From Brevundimonas vancanneytii (GTDB lineage: Bacteria > Pseudomonadota > Alphaproteobacteria > Caulobacterales > Caulobacteraceae), in contig CAMCIP010000155.1 in assembly GCA_945874855.1 (NCBI GenBank), positions 1 through 5,567 on the forward strand: 5,567 bases of DNA. Direction: 5' to 3'. Made by a program: the position numbers and the translations under genes. Under the pieces are notes generated by a model. The model did no database searches and was not told the origin of the DNA. It was given only the letters and a program-made list of their open reading frames with translations. The first letter of the stretch is position 1. Every line of letters starts with the position of its first letter. Shown here piece after piece: positions 1 through 4,807 of this stretch.

Positions 1-42
1 ACGGCGACGCACGAAGCCTCGCCTGACAGGACTATCGTTGCC

Positions 43-927
43 ATGACCGCCCCCTTGTTCAAGGGCGTGATCACCGCCTTGATCACACCTCTTCGTGACG
101 GAACCGTGGACGAGGACGCCTTTGTGCGTCTTCTGGAGCGGCAGATCGCTGCCGGCGTGCACGGGGTGGTGCCGATGGGCACCACGGGCGAGAGCGCGAC
201 CCTGACGCCGGACGAGCACAGGCGCGTCGTCGAACTGTGCGTCGAGAAGACCGCCGGTCGGGTGCGGGTCATTGCCGGCGCAGGCTCACCGTCCACCGAC
301 AAGGCCATCGACTTCGTGCGCCATGCCAAGACCGTGGGGGCCGACGGGGCCCTGGTGGTCACGCCCTACTACAACCGGCCCTCGCAGGCGGGGCTGAAGG
401 CCCATTTCGAGGCGATCGCCGAGGCGGTCCAGCTGCCGGTCCTGCTCTACAATGTGCCCGGGCGCACGGGCGTGGACCTGTCGGACGAGGTCACAATCGC
501 GCTGGCGGCCCATCCCAATGTGGTCGGGATCAAGGACGCCACGGGCGACATGGGGCGGATCAGCCGTCAGCGGGCCGAGATCGGGCCCGGCTTCGCCCTG
601 ATCTCCGGCGATGATCCCAGCTTCCTCGGCTATCTGGCCCACGGCGGGCACGGGGTGATCTCGGTCAGCTCCAATGTCGCGCCCGAAGCCATGGTGGCCC
701 TCTATGATGCGGTTCAGGCCGGGGATCTGGAGGCGGCCCGCCTGTGGCAGGACCGTCTGATCGGCCTGCACAAGGCCCTGTTCCTCGATAACTCGCCGGC
801 GCCGACCAAATACGCCCTGGCGCGCCTCGGTCTGTGTCTGGAGGATGTGCGCCTGCCGTTGGCGGCCACGGCCGAGGTCGTTCGTCCCGCCATCGATCGC
901 GCGGTGGCGGCGGCCGGCGTGTCCTGA
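43..927 (+). CDS. dapA: 4-hydroxy-tetrahydrodipicolinate synthase (DapA)
   Basis: Cytoplasmic enzyme that condenses pyruvate with aspartate semialdehyde, the first committed step of the lysine/diaminopimelate pathway feeding peptidoglycan. The 294-residue product has the usual length of the family. Visible landmarks are GTTGES at residues 46-51, Tyr110 in TPYYNRP, YNVPGRT at 136-142 (Tyr136, Arg141) and GIKDATGD with Lys164, the Schiff-base lysine. With a constant offset of 3 these match E. coli Thr44/Thr45, Tyr107, Tyr133, Arg138 and Lys161, so the active site is complete. The ATG at 43 is preceded by AGGA at 28-31, about 11 nt upstream. The stop overlaps the smpB start by one base, which suggests co-transcription and coupled translation. 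The promoter and any upstream partner lie outside the window. Identification is firm; assigning DapA rather than a DapA-like aldolase rests on the complete set of catalytic residues. Confidence 0.97.
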   Translation: MTAPLFKGVITALITPLRDGTVDEDAFVRLLERQIAAGVHGVVPMGTTGESATLTPDEHRRVVELCVEKTAGRVRVIAGAGSPSTDKAIDFVRHAKTVGADGALVVTPYYNRPSQAGLKAHFEAIAEAVQLPVLLYNVPGRTGVDLSDEVTIALAAHPNVVGIKDATGDMGRISRQRAEIGPGFALISGDDPSFLGYLAHGGHGVISVSSNVAPEAMVALYDAVQAGDLEAARLWQDRLIGLHKALFLDNSPAPTKYALARLGLCLEDVRLPLAATAEVVRPAIDRAVAAAGVS

Positions 928-1397
928 TGGCCGAGGTCAAGACCCAGGCCCGCACGATCGCCGAGAACCGCCGGGCCCGTTTCGACTATTTCCTGGAGGA
1001 GTTCACCGAGGCCGGGATCCAGCTGCTCGGCACCGAGATCAAGGCCCTGCGCGATGGCCGGGCCAATATCGCTGAGTCCTATGCGGCGGTGGAGGGGCGT
1101 GAGATCGTGCTGATCAATGCCGACATCCCGCCGTTCAAACAGGCCAACCGCTTCAACCATGAGCCGCGCCGGCCGCGTAAGCTGCTGCTGCACCGCAAAC
1201 AGATCGACAAGCTGATCGGGGCGGTCCAGCGCGACGGCCAGACCATCATCCCGGTGCGGCTGTATCTGAATGACGCCGGGCGCGCCAAGATCGAGATCGC
1301 CCTGGCCAAGGGCAAGAAGCTGCACGACAAGCGCGAGGCCACCGCCGAGCGCGACTGGGCCCGCGACAAGGCCCGGTTGCTGCGCGACAGGGGGTGA
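927..1397 (+). CDS. smpB: SsrA (tmRNA)-binding protein SmpB
   Basis: SmpB binds tmRNA and delivers it to stalled ribosomes for trans-translation. The product is 156 aa, the usual length. Signature segments are GTEIKALRDGRAN at residues 35-47 (beta-barrel core), NHEPRRPRKLLLH at 77-89 (RNA-binding surface) and GRAKIEIALAKGKKLHDKR at 118-136, followed by the basic C-terminal tail (ERDWARDKARLLRDRG) that enters the mRNA channel and decoding centre. The ATG at 927 is the first in-frame ATG that gives a normal N terminus; a longer frame opening at 834 only adds antisense-looking residues overlapping dapA. No good Shine-Dalgarno precedes it, and its A is the last base of the dapA TGA, so reinitiation by ribosomes finishing dapA is likely. 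The tmRNA gene itself is not in the window. The gene ends convergent with a small minus-strand gene only 15 nt away. Confidence 0.97.
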   Translation: MAEVKTQARTIAENRRARFDYFLEEFTEAGIQLLGTEIKALRDGRANIAESYAAVEGREIVLINADIPPFKQANRFNHEPRRPRKLLLHRKQIDKLIGAVQRDGQTIIPVRLYLNDAGRAKIEIALAKGKKLHDKREATAERDWARDKARLLRDRG

Positions 1398-1443
1398 TCG
1401 CGCGGCCGGGTCTCAGCCCAGAGGACGGGCCGCGATCACGCCC
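1391..1443. terminator. Inverted repeat between convergent genes, possible bidirectional terminator
   Basis: GTGATCGC at 1394-1401 and GGCC at 1404-1407 pair with GGCCGCGATCAC at 1428-1439, a 12-bp stem with a 2-nt bulge (GC, 1402-1403). It can be extended by GGG 1391-1393 with CCC 1441-1443 around one bulged base. The 20-nt loop itself contains GGG/CCC arms (1408-1410, 1417-1419). The structure covers the smpB stop codon and the last codons of the convergent minus-strand gene. There is no U-tract on either side, so it is not a canonical intrinsic terminator. It could still end or stabilise transcripts from both sides. A chance fold of GC-rich sequence is possible. Confidence 0.45.
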
Positions 1444-1604
1444 TGCATCGTCTGGGTGGAATAGTCCTGGCCGTACCAGCCGAGCGACGGACCGCTGACC
1501 CGATCGACCACCACGCCCAGTGCGGCCACGATCAGTCCGACGACCATCAGTCGGACGAAGGTCTTGCGCTCGGTCGGGGTGAACGCCGTCTGGTATTTCC
1601 GCAT
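1413..1604 (-). CDS. Small single-span membrane protein, unknown function
   Basis: 63-aa product of unrecognised family. Residues 1-18 are basic (Arg2, Lys3, Arg13, Lys14, Arg18). A hydrophobic segment covers about 19-33 (LMVVGLIVAALGVVV), and a polar tail of about 30 residues contains GPSLGWYGQDYS and ends ARPLG. By the positive-inside rule the N terminus should be cytoplasmic and the tail periplasmic. The start at ATG 1604 is chosen because AGGAGGAGG at 1620-1612 stands 7 nt upstream; a longer frame starting at 1676 would read through this Shine-Dalgarno. The strong ribosome site and the composition support a real gene, although length and topology alone suggest no role. It is the last minus-strand gene before convergent smpB and lies 117 nt beyond the 306-aa gene, so it may have its own promoter. 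I see no convincing one. Confidence 0.72.
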   Translation of the reverse strand: MRKYQTAFTPTERKTFVRLMVVGLIVAALGVVVDRVSGPSLGWYGQDYSTQTMQGVIAARPLG

Positions 1605-1611
1605 GTCGATG

Positions 1612-1638
1612 CCTCCTCCTGACCCGAAAACGCGGGTC
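1612..1638 (-). promoter_or_regulatory. Strong Shine-Dalgarno with an adjacent leader hairpin
   Basis: On the minus strand AGGAGGAGG (1620-1612) sits 7 nt before the ATG of the 63-aa gene and decides its start. Directly upstream is a perfect 6-bp inverted repeat, GACCCG (1638-1633) and CGGGTC (1626-1621), with a 6-nt loop CGTTTT. The hairpin abuts the ribosome site without covering it. It could stabilise the leader or be the remnant of a terminator for the upstream gene, but no U-tract follows. Confidence 0.55.
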
Positions 1639-1721
1639 GGCCGGGCGCGGTTGCATGCCAGAAAGGGCAGGGACAAGGGTGACTGATTCGTGTGGCGCGG
1701 GCGCCTCAGGCGGAGCGACGG

Positions 1722-2642
1722 CTATTCGCCCTCCGCGTCGTCGGCCGCGTCCTGCCGTCGACGCGTCATGTCGCGGATCACCTCCCCGAACTGGCTGCGG
1801 TTCTGGCGTTGATGCAGTTCCGCGTCGTACAGAGCTTCGAGGAACGAGACGTCCCAGTCGGTGAGGCGGAGCCCCGGCGACACATCCGGTTGAAACAGGT
1901 TCAGGATCGTGTCGTGTCCCCTCGTGTCGGCCTGCGCGTCAACCTGAGCCAAGGCCACCATGCCGATGTAGTCACCGAGCTGGCGCAGATCGAGACCTTC
2001 CGCCGCGCGCAGATCGACGATGATGAAGGCCTTGAGCAGATCGTTGCGGAGCGGGCTCCTCAGCCGACCCTCTCCAGCAATCGTCGGGGGAGGCTCACCT
2101 GGCATGCGTACCCCGGGGAGCCCGGTTTCACGTACCACCGGCATGCTGACATGCCACCAGCGTACCGGCGCCTCAGTGTCTTGAAATCGCTCTAGCGCCT
2201 CTGAACTCTGGGCGGCCCCACTGTATTGAGGACGGAACGCTCGCGGTCTGCGGGCAACCAGCGCCCGCGCGAGGGCCGGCGCATCATCGGTCCAGATCAC
2301 CAAGATGTTGGGGTTGCAGCCCGGCTCTCCGACCTCCAGTCCGGCCCGCAAGGCGACCGCGGATACCTGGTCCGCCAACGCCTGCGCGGCCTCGCTCCGA
2401 AGGTTGACCACGCCTACGCAGACACGTCGGTTCCAGCGAGCGGGTCCCCGGCCGACTGGCGGGGCGATCACCTCATCGACGAAGTCATCGACCACGGCGC
2501 GAAGCGGCCGACCCTCGACCACGATGTCGTCGACGCGGGTGACCGGTGGGTCTTGAGGTGGCGGAGGGTCCTGTGAACGCGACTGCCATTCGGAAGTCGC
2601 GTTCACGATCAGCAGCGCAACCAATACCGAACTAAGCGACAT
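1722..2642 (-). CDS. Probably exported protein of unknown function, 306 aa
   Basis: I cannot assign a function. A short hydrophobic N terminus (about residues 6-15, VLVALLIVNA) without early basic residues looks like a weak signal peptide or anchor. A Pro-rich linker follows (24-33), then VDDIVVEGRPLR (38-49), of a kind I associate from memory with secreted hypothetical proteins of Caulobacterales and Sphingomonadales. The body has ARWNRRVC (68-75) and GCNPNILVIWTDD (108-120), whose cysteines 75 and 109 could form a disulfide. It continues with PVRWWHV (159-165), the helix-like LRQLGDYIGMVALAQ (219-233) and LTDWDVSFLEALY (260-272). The tail is charged. Only one lysine (204) is present, against very many arginines. 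The ATG at 2642 is the only start after an in-frame stop at 2666-2664; its ribosome site is poor. It lies 26 nt after the 74-aa gene, so translation as a two-gene unit is likely. A hand count of the first 50 codons gives about 70% G/C at third positions, against 82% in the first 50 of dapA. Confidence 0.8.
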   Translation of the reverse strand: MSLSSVLVALLIVNATSEWQSRSQDPPPPQDPPVTRVDDIVVEGRPLRAVVDDFVDEVIAPPVGRGPARWNRRVCVGVVNLRSEAAQALADQVSAVALRAGLEVGEPGCNPNILVIWTDDAPALARALVARRPRAFRPQYSGAAQSSEALERFQDTEAPVRWWHVSMPVVRETGLPGVRMPGEPPPTIAGEGRLRSPLRNDLLKAFIIVDLRAAEGLDLRQLGDYIGMVALAQVDAQADTRGHDTILNLFQPDVSPGLRLTDWDVSFLEALYDAELHQRQNRSQFGEVIRDMTRRRQDAADDAEGE

Positions 2643-2668
2643 GCTGGCGATGAGGTTCGAGGCTCAGC

Positions 2669-2893
2669 CTACTTCACGCACAGTTGCTCTTGTGCCTCGG
2701 CATAACAGTGAATGTGACCCAATCCGTGCGCGAGGCAGCGCTGGTAGTGAAGATACTGGCAGTCGGACAGGGGTGGATCCATTCTCGACTGCTTCGCCGG
2801 CTCAAACGAAGCGACAGGTTCACGAAAACCCGTTGCCCCCCCCCATGTCAGCAAAACTCCGACTGAGGCGATCACTGAGAGAGACGCACGCAT
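2669..2893 (-). CDS. Small exported Cys/His-rich protein, unknown function
   Basis: 74-aa product with a plausible Sec signal peptide: Arg2, hydrophobic core about 4-17 (SLSVIASVGVLLTW), and possible cleavage after the small residues at 18-22. The mature part has four cysteines at 45, 53, 63 and 72 (spacing 7, 9 and 8 residues) and histidines at 49, 56, 60 and 62, clustered in CLAHGLGHIHC (53-63). This suggests two periplasmic disulfides in a helical hairpin, or metal binding; both are inference. The start at ATG 2893 is well supported by GGAAGGAGG at 2907-2899 with 5 nt spacing and by a promoter-like site just upstream. I recognise no family; it is not the YPWCA-type small Cys protein of rhizobia. 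A run of nine G lies in the signal-peptide coding region. Third-position G/C after that run is only about 62% by hand count, well below the core genes, so recent acquisition or relaxed codon use is possible. Confidence 0.75.
   Translation of the reverse strand: MRASLSVIASVGVLLTWGGATGFREPVASFEPAKQSRMDPPLSDCQYLHYQRCLAHGLGHIHCYAEAQEQLCVK
2836..2844. repeat. Nine-base C/G homopolymer inside the small exported protein gene
   Basis: Nine consecutive C on the plus strand (G on the coding strand) encode part of Trp17-Gly18-Gly19-Ala20 of the 74-aa protein. Slipped-strand change by one base would shift the frame within the signal peptide. Gain of one G leads to a stop within a few codons. Loss of one G gives a different open frame of similar length without the cysteine pattern. 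It may be a contingency tract or a sequencing-prone site. Confidence 0.9.
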
Positions 2894-2898
2894 GGCAA

Positions 2899-2907
2899 CC
2901 TCCTTCC
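2899..2907 (-). promoter_or_regulatory. Near-consensus Shine-Dalgarno of the 74-aa gene
   Basis: GGAAGGAGG on the minus strand ends 5 nt before the ATG at 2893. It is one of the two strongest ribosome binding sites before an ATG in the window, and it fixes the start of this small gene. Confidence 0.8.
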
Positions 2908-2922
2908 GACGAGAGCGACGAC

Positions 2923-2949
2923 GGTCTCGCGTCGCGCCCGCAACGTCAA
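2923..2949 (-). promoter_or_regulatory. Candidate housekeeping promoter for the minus-strand accessory genes
   Basis: On the minus strand TTGACGT (2949-2943) is followed after 12 nt by GCGAGACC (2930-2923). This resembles the Caulobacter sigma-73 consensus TTGACGS-N10-14-GCTANAWC, with a full TTGACG and five of the seven specified bases of the -10 box. Transcription would start near 2917 and give a leader of about 25 nt before the ATG at 2893. The site sits in the 78-nt gap after the uracil-DNA glycosylase gene, so the 74-aa and 306-aa genes can form a separate transcript. Confidence 0.55.
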
Positions 2950-2971
2950 CGCAGAAACGGCGTCGCCGCGT

Positions 2972-3616
2972 TCACGTCGCCGCGATCAGATCCCGCGCCC
3001 GCAGGAAGACGTTGCGGAACATCTCCGGCGTTAGGCGCCCGGTGTTCGTGTTCAGTCGGGAGCAGTGATAGCTGTTCAGGATCGCCAGGCCGTCGACGAC
3101 GCCCTCCGACCCATGACCGGCCGCCATGGCCGAGGCGGGGCGGCCGAGCGCCTTGAGCACATTGCGGCGCGACACGTCGCCCAGGGTCACGATGACCTTC
3201 AGCCGGGGCAGGGCGGCGATGCGGGCGGTCAGGAAGGGCCGGCAGGTCGCCTCCTCGACCGGCAGGGGCTTGTTCCCCGGCGGGGCGCAGCGGACCGCAT
3301 TGGTGATCAGGCAGTCGACCAGCTCCAGACCGTCGTCGGGCCGGGCGTCATAGGTCCCACGCGCGAAGCCGGTCTCCAGCAGGGTCTGATACAGAAGCCA
3401 GCCGGCGTGATCGCCCGTGAAGGGGCGGCCGGTGCGGTTTGCGCCCGTCCGTCCCGGGGCGAGGCCCGCGATCAGCAGACGCGCCTGCGGATCGCCGAAG
3501 GAGGGGGCGGGATCGTTGAACCAGGTCGGCTCGCGCCGGGCGTTCTCCTGACGATAGGCGACCAGGCGCGGGCACAGGGGGCAGCCGCGCGGGGCTTCTG
3601 GCGGGACGGGGGTCAC
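2972..3616 (-). CDS. Uracil-DNA glycosylase, Fe-S type, family 5 (UDGb)-like
   Basis: Base-excision repair enzyme that removes uracil, and in this family other deaminated bases, from DNA. The 214-residue product has four cysteines suited to a 4Fe-4S cluster: Cys12 and Cys15 (GCPLC), Cys110 (NAVRC) and Cys125 (ATCRPF). Motif A is GLAPGRTGAN followed by TGRPFTGD (51-69). It has Leu where family 4 has Glu (GEAPG), which favours family 5. The second motif is SYHCSRLNTNTGRLT (182-196) with His184. Asp69 and Asn106 are plausible counterparts of catalytic Asp75 and Asn120 of Thermus UDGb, from memory and not aligned. The frame stays open far upstream over the NYN gene, but conserved sequence begins near residue 11. 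The GTG at 3616-3614 overlaps the NYN stop as GTGA, which is why I take it as the start. Expression should therefore be coupled to the NYN protein. The family is firm; the exact start is likely. Confidence 0.92.
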   Translation of the reverse strand: MTPVPPEAPRGCPLCPRLVAYRQENARREPTWFNDPAPSFGDPQARLLIAGLAPGRTGANRTGRPFTGDHAGWLLYQTLLETGFARGTYDARPDDGLELVDCLITNAVRCAPPGNKPLPVEEATCRPFLTARIAALPRLKVIVTLGDVSRRNVLKALGRPASAMAAGHGSEGVVDGLAILNSYHCSRLNTNTGRLTPEMFRNVFLRARDLIAAT

Positions 3617-4164
3617 GGCCGCTCGCCCAAAGGGGCACCGCGCGGCCGCGAAATTTCCGGCAGCAGGTCGAACAGGTCGAGGTAGTCGTCGGCCTGGCGC
3701 CGCAGTTCGTCGGCGATCTGGGGCGGTTGGGACTTGAGGGTGGAGACCACGGTCACACGCACGCCCCGGGCCTGCACCGCCTGGACGACGCGTCGAAAGT
3801 CGCCGTCGCCGCTGAACAGGACGGCGTGTTCCAGGTGCGGAGCCATCTCCAGCATGTCCACGGCGATCTCCATGTCCATATTGCCCTTGATCCGGGACCG
3901 GCCCTCGGCGTCGGTGAAGCGCCGTGCGGGCTTGGTGACGACCGAAAAGCCGTTGTAGTCCAGCCAGTCGATCAGCGGCTTGACCGGCGAGAACTCCTCG
4001 CCCTCCACGACCGCGGTGTAGTAATACGCCCGGACCAGCCGCCCCCGCCCGCGCCACATCTCGAGCAGTTTGCGGAAGTCGAGATCGGCGTTCAGCGCCC
4101 GGGCGGTGGAATGCAGATTGGCCCCGTCGATGAACAGGGCGAGGCGGTCGGAAGGCGTAGTCAT
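3613..4164 (-). CDS. NYN (PIN-like) domain protein of the LabA/DUF88 family
   Basis: 183-aa protein with a PIN-like nuclease fold, expected to be a cytoplasmic metal-dependent RNase; substrates are unknown. Acidic landmarks are Asp13 in ALFIDGANLH (9-18), Asp97, Glu99 and Asp103 in GNMDMEIAVDM (94-104), and Asp120 and Asp122 in SGDGDF (118-123), which together would form the metal site. The C-terminal part ADELRRQADDYLDL (151-164) matches the usual ending of LabA-like domains, and a short basic/Pro tail follows. The ATG at 4164 places IDGAN at its normal distance from the N terminus; GGAG at 4177-4174 lies 9 nt upstream. The stop overlaps the GTG of the downstream glycosylase gene by 4 nt, so the pair is translationally coupled. 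The start codon overlaps that of divergent folK, so its promoter must lie within folK coding sequence. Nuclease activity is inferred from intact acidic residues. Confidence 0.9.
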   Translation of the reverse strand: MTTPSDRLALFIDGANLHSTARALNADLDFRKLLEMWRGRGRLVRAYYYTAVVEGEEFSPVKPLIDWLDYNGFSVVTKPARRFTDAEGRSRIKGNMDMEIAVDMLEMAPHLEHAVLFSGDGDFRRVVQAVQARGVRVTVVSTLKSQPPQIADELRRQADDYLDLFDLLPEISRPRGAPLGERP

Positions 4165-4177
4165 GAAAAGCGGCTCC
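4150..4177. promoter_or_regulatory. Divergent start site: two ATGs sharing one CATG, with mirrored ribosome sites
   Basis: At CATG 4162-4165 the NYN gene starts leftward (4164-4162) and folK starts rightward (4163-4165), sharing two base pairs. GGAAGG at 4150-4155, 7 nt before the folK ATG, lies in NYN codons. GGAG at 4177-4174, 9 nt before the NYN ATG, lies in folK codons. There is no intergenic space, so each promoter must lie inside the other gene and the 5' ends of the two mRNAs must be complementary, unless one is leaderless. I found no convincing promoter box on either side. Confidence 0.65.
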
Positions 4178-4738
4178 GGCGAATATGGGGGTCCGGTCGA
4201 CGCGGAATCGCGCGCCGACCCTGATCTGGACCCGGCCGTCTTCGTCGCCCTCGGCGCCAATGACAAGGGCGACCGGCCCGACTGCCGTGAGGCGCTGGAG
4301 GCGGCGCTGGCCCGTTTTCCGGGCGAAGGACTGCAGGTGATCGCCCGATCATCCTGGTGGAAATCGGCCGCCTGGCCGGACCCGCTGGAACCGCCCTTCC
4401 TGAACGGGGTGGCGAGAATCCGCTCGGCTCTGGATCCCCACGCCCTGATGGCGGCGCTGGGACGGATCGAAGAGGCGTTCGGACGGACGCGCAGCGCCCG
4501 CAACGCCCCGCGGACCCTTGATCTGGACCTCGTGGCGTTCGGACGTCTGGCCGGAGATCTGGACGGGCTGATCCTGCCGCATCCGCGCGCAGCCGAACGC
4601 CTGTTCGTCATGGGGCCACTGGCGGAGATCGCGCCGGACTGGCGCCATCCGGTCTCGGGCCGGACGGCGGCCGCGCTGGCGGCCACGGCCACCGTCGGTC
4701 GTGACGCGCGTCCGGAGGCGGATTCGCCGCATTCCTGA
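4163..4738 (+). CDS. folK: 2-amino-4-hydroxy-6-hydroxymethyldihydropteridine pyrophosphokinase (HPPK, FolK)
   Basis: Transfers pyrophosphate from ATP to hydroxymethyl-dihydropterin, a cytoplasmic step of folate synthesis before dihydropteroate synthase. The 191-aa product shows VFVALGAN (26-33, the family's usual N-terminal strand), PPFLNGV (77-83), APRTLDLDL (115-123) with Mg-binding Asp120 and Asp122, and LPHPRAAERLFVMGPLAEI (138-156), followed by APDWRHPVSG. The ATG at 4163 has GGAAGG 7 nt upstream. No in-frame ATG, GTG or TTG exists between it and VFVALGAN, so the protein seems to carry an acidic N-terminal extension of about 24 residues (ESRADPDLDP) that typical HPPKs lack. A longer frame from 4070 would run over the NYN gene and is not favoured. 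No folP or folB is in the window. The start overlaps the divergent NYN start, and rpoZ follows after 69 nt with its own promoter candidate. Confidence 0.94.
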   Translation: MKSGSGEYGGPVDAESRADPDLDPAVFVALGANDKGDRPDCREALEAALARFPGEGLQVIARSSWWKSAAWPDPLEPPFLNGVARIRSALDPHALMAALGRIEEAFGRTRSARNAPRTLDLDLVAFGRLAGDLDGLILPHPRAAERLFVMGPLAEIAPDWRHPVSGRTAAALAATATVGRDARPEADSPHS

Positions 4739-4748
4739 GCCTGCGGCG

Positions 4749-4777
4749 TTGCACAATCCGCCCCAAGTCGCTAGCTT
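4749..4777 (+). promoter_or_regulatory. Candidate promoter of rpoZ
   Basis: TTGCACA (4749-4755) is followed after 14 nt by GCTAGCTT (4770-4777), resembling the Caulobacter-type TTGACGS-N10-14-GCTANAWC. The -10 box keeps GCTA and one more specified base. It lies in the 69-nt gap between folK and rpoZ and would give a leader of roughly 25 nt. No terminator-like hairpin follows folK, so read-through from folK is also possible. Confidence 0.45.
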
Positions 4778-4807
4778 CCGCGGTTCTCCCCGCCGCCCGA
4801 GGATTTC

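Noticed and set aside
1..42. End of an upstream gene
   Set aside because: Two frames end near dapA (TGA at 24-26 and TGA at 44-46, the latter overlapping the dapA ATG as ATGA). With 14 or fewer codons visible I cannot tell which, if either, is real.
286..771. 161-codon minus-strand frame inside dapA
   Set aside because: Antisense shadow of a highly conserved enzyme gene; no ribosome site or recognisable motif.
1694..1721. Hairpin CGCC-TCA-GGCG (1702-1712) as terminator of the 306-aa gene
   Set aside because: The stem has only four base pairs and no U-tract; expected by chance at this GC content.
1692..2195. 167-codon open frame on the plus strand opposite the 306-aa gene
   Set aside because: It lies fully antisense, has no convincing ribosome site, and its composition looks like a mirror of the minus-strand protein. 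It is treated as a shadow of high-GC coding.
3617..4057. N-terminal extension of the uracil-DNA glycosylase frame
   Set aside because: The frame is open, but the translation is Arg/Gly/Pro-rich out-of-frame NYN sequence. The GTGA overlap gives a sound start.
4070..4162. Longer FolK start at 4070
   Set aside because: It would overlap the NYN gene by 93 nt and adds a basic stretch without family similarity. ATG 4163 has the better ribosome site.
4165..4692. N-terminal extension of the NYN frame opposite folK
   Set aside because: The domain starts correctly at ATG 4164. Upstream codons are antisense to FolK and low-complexity.
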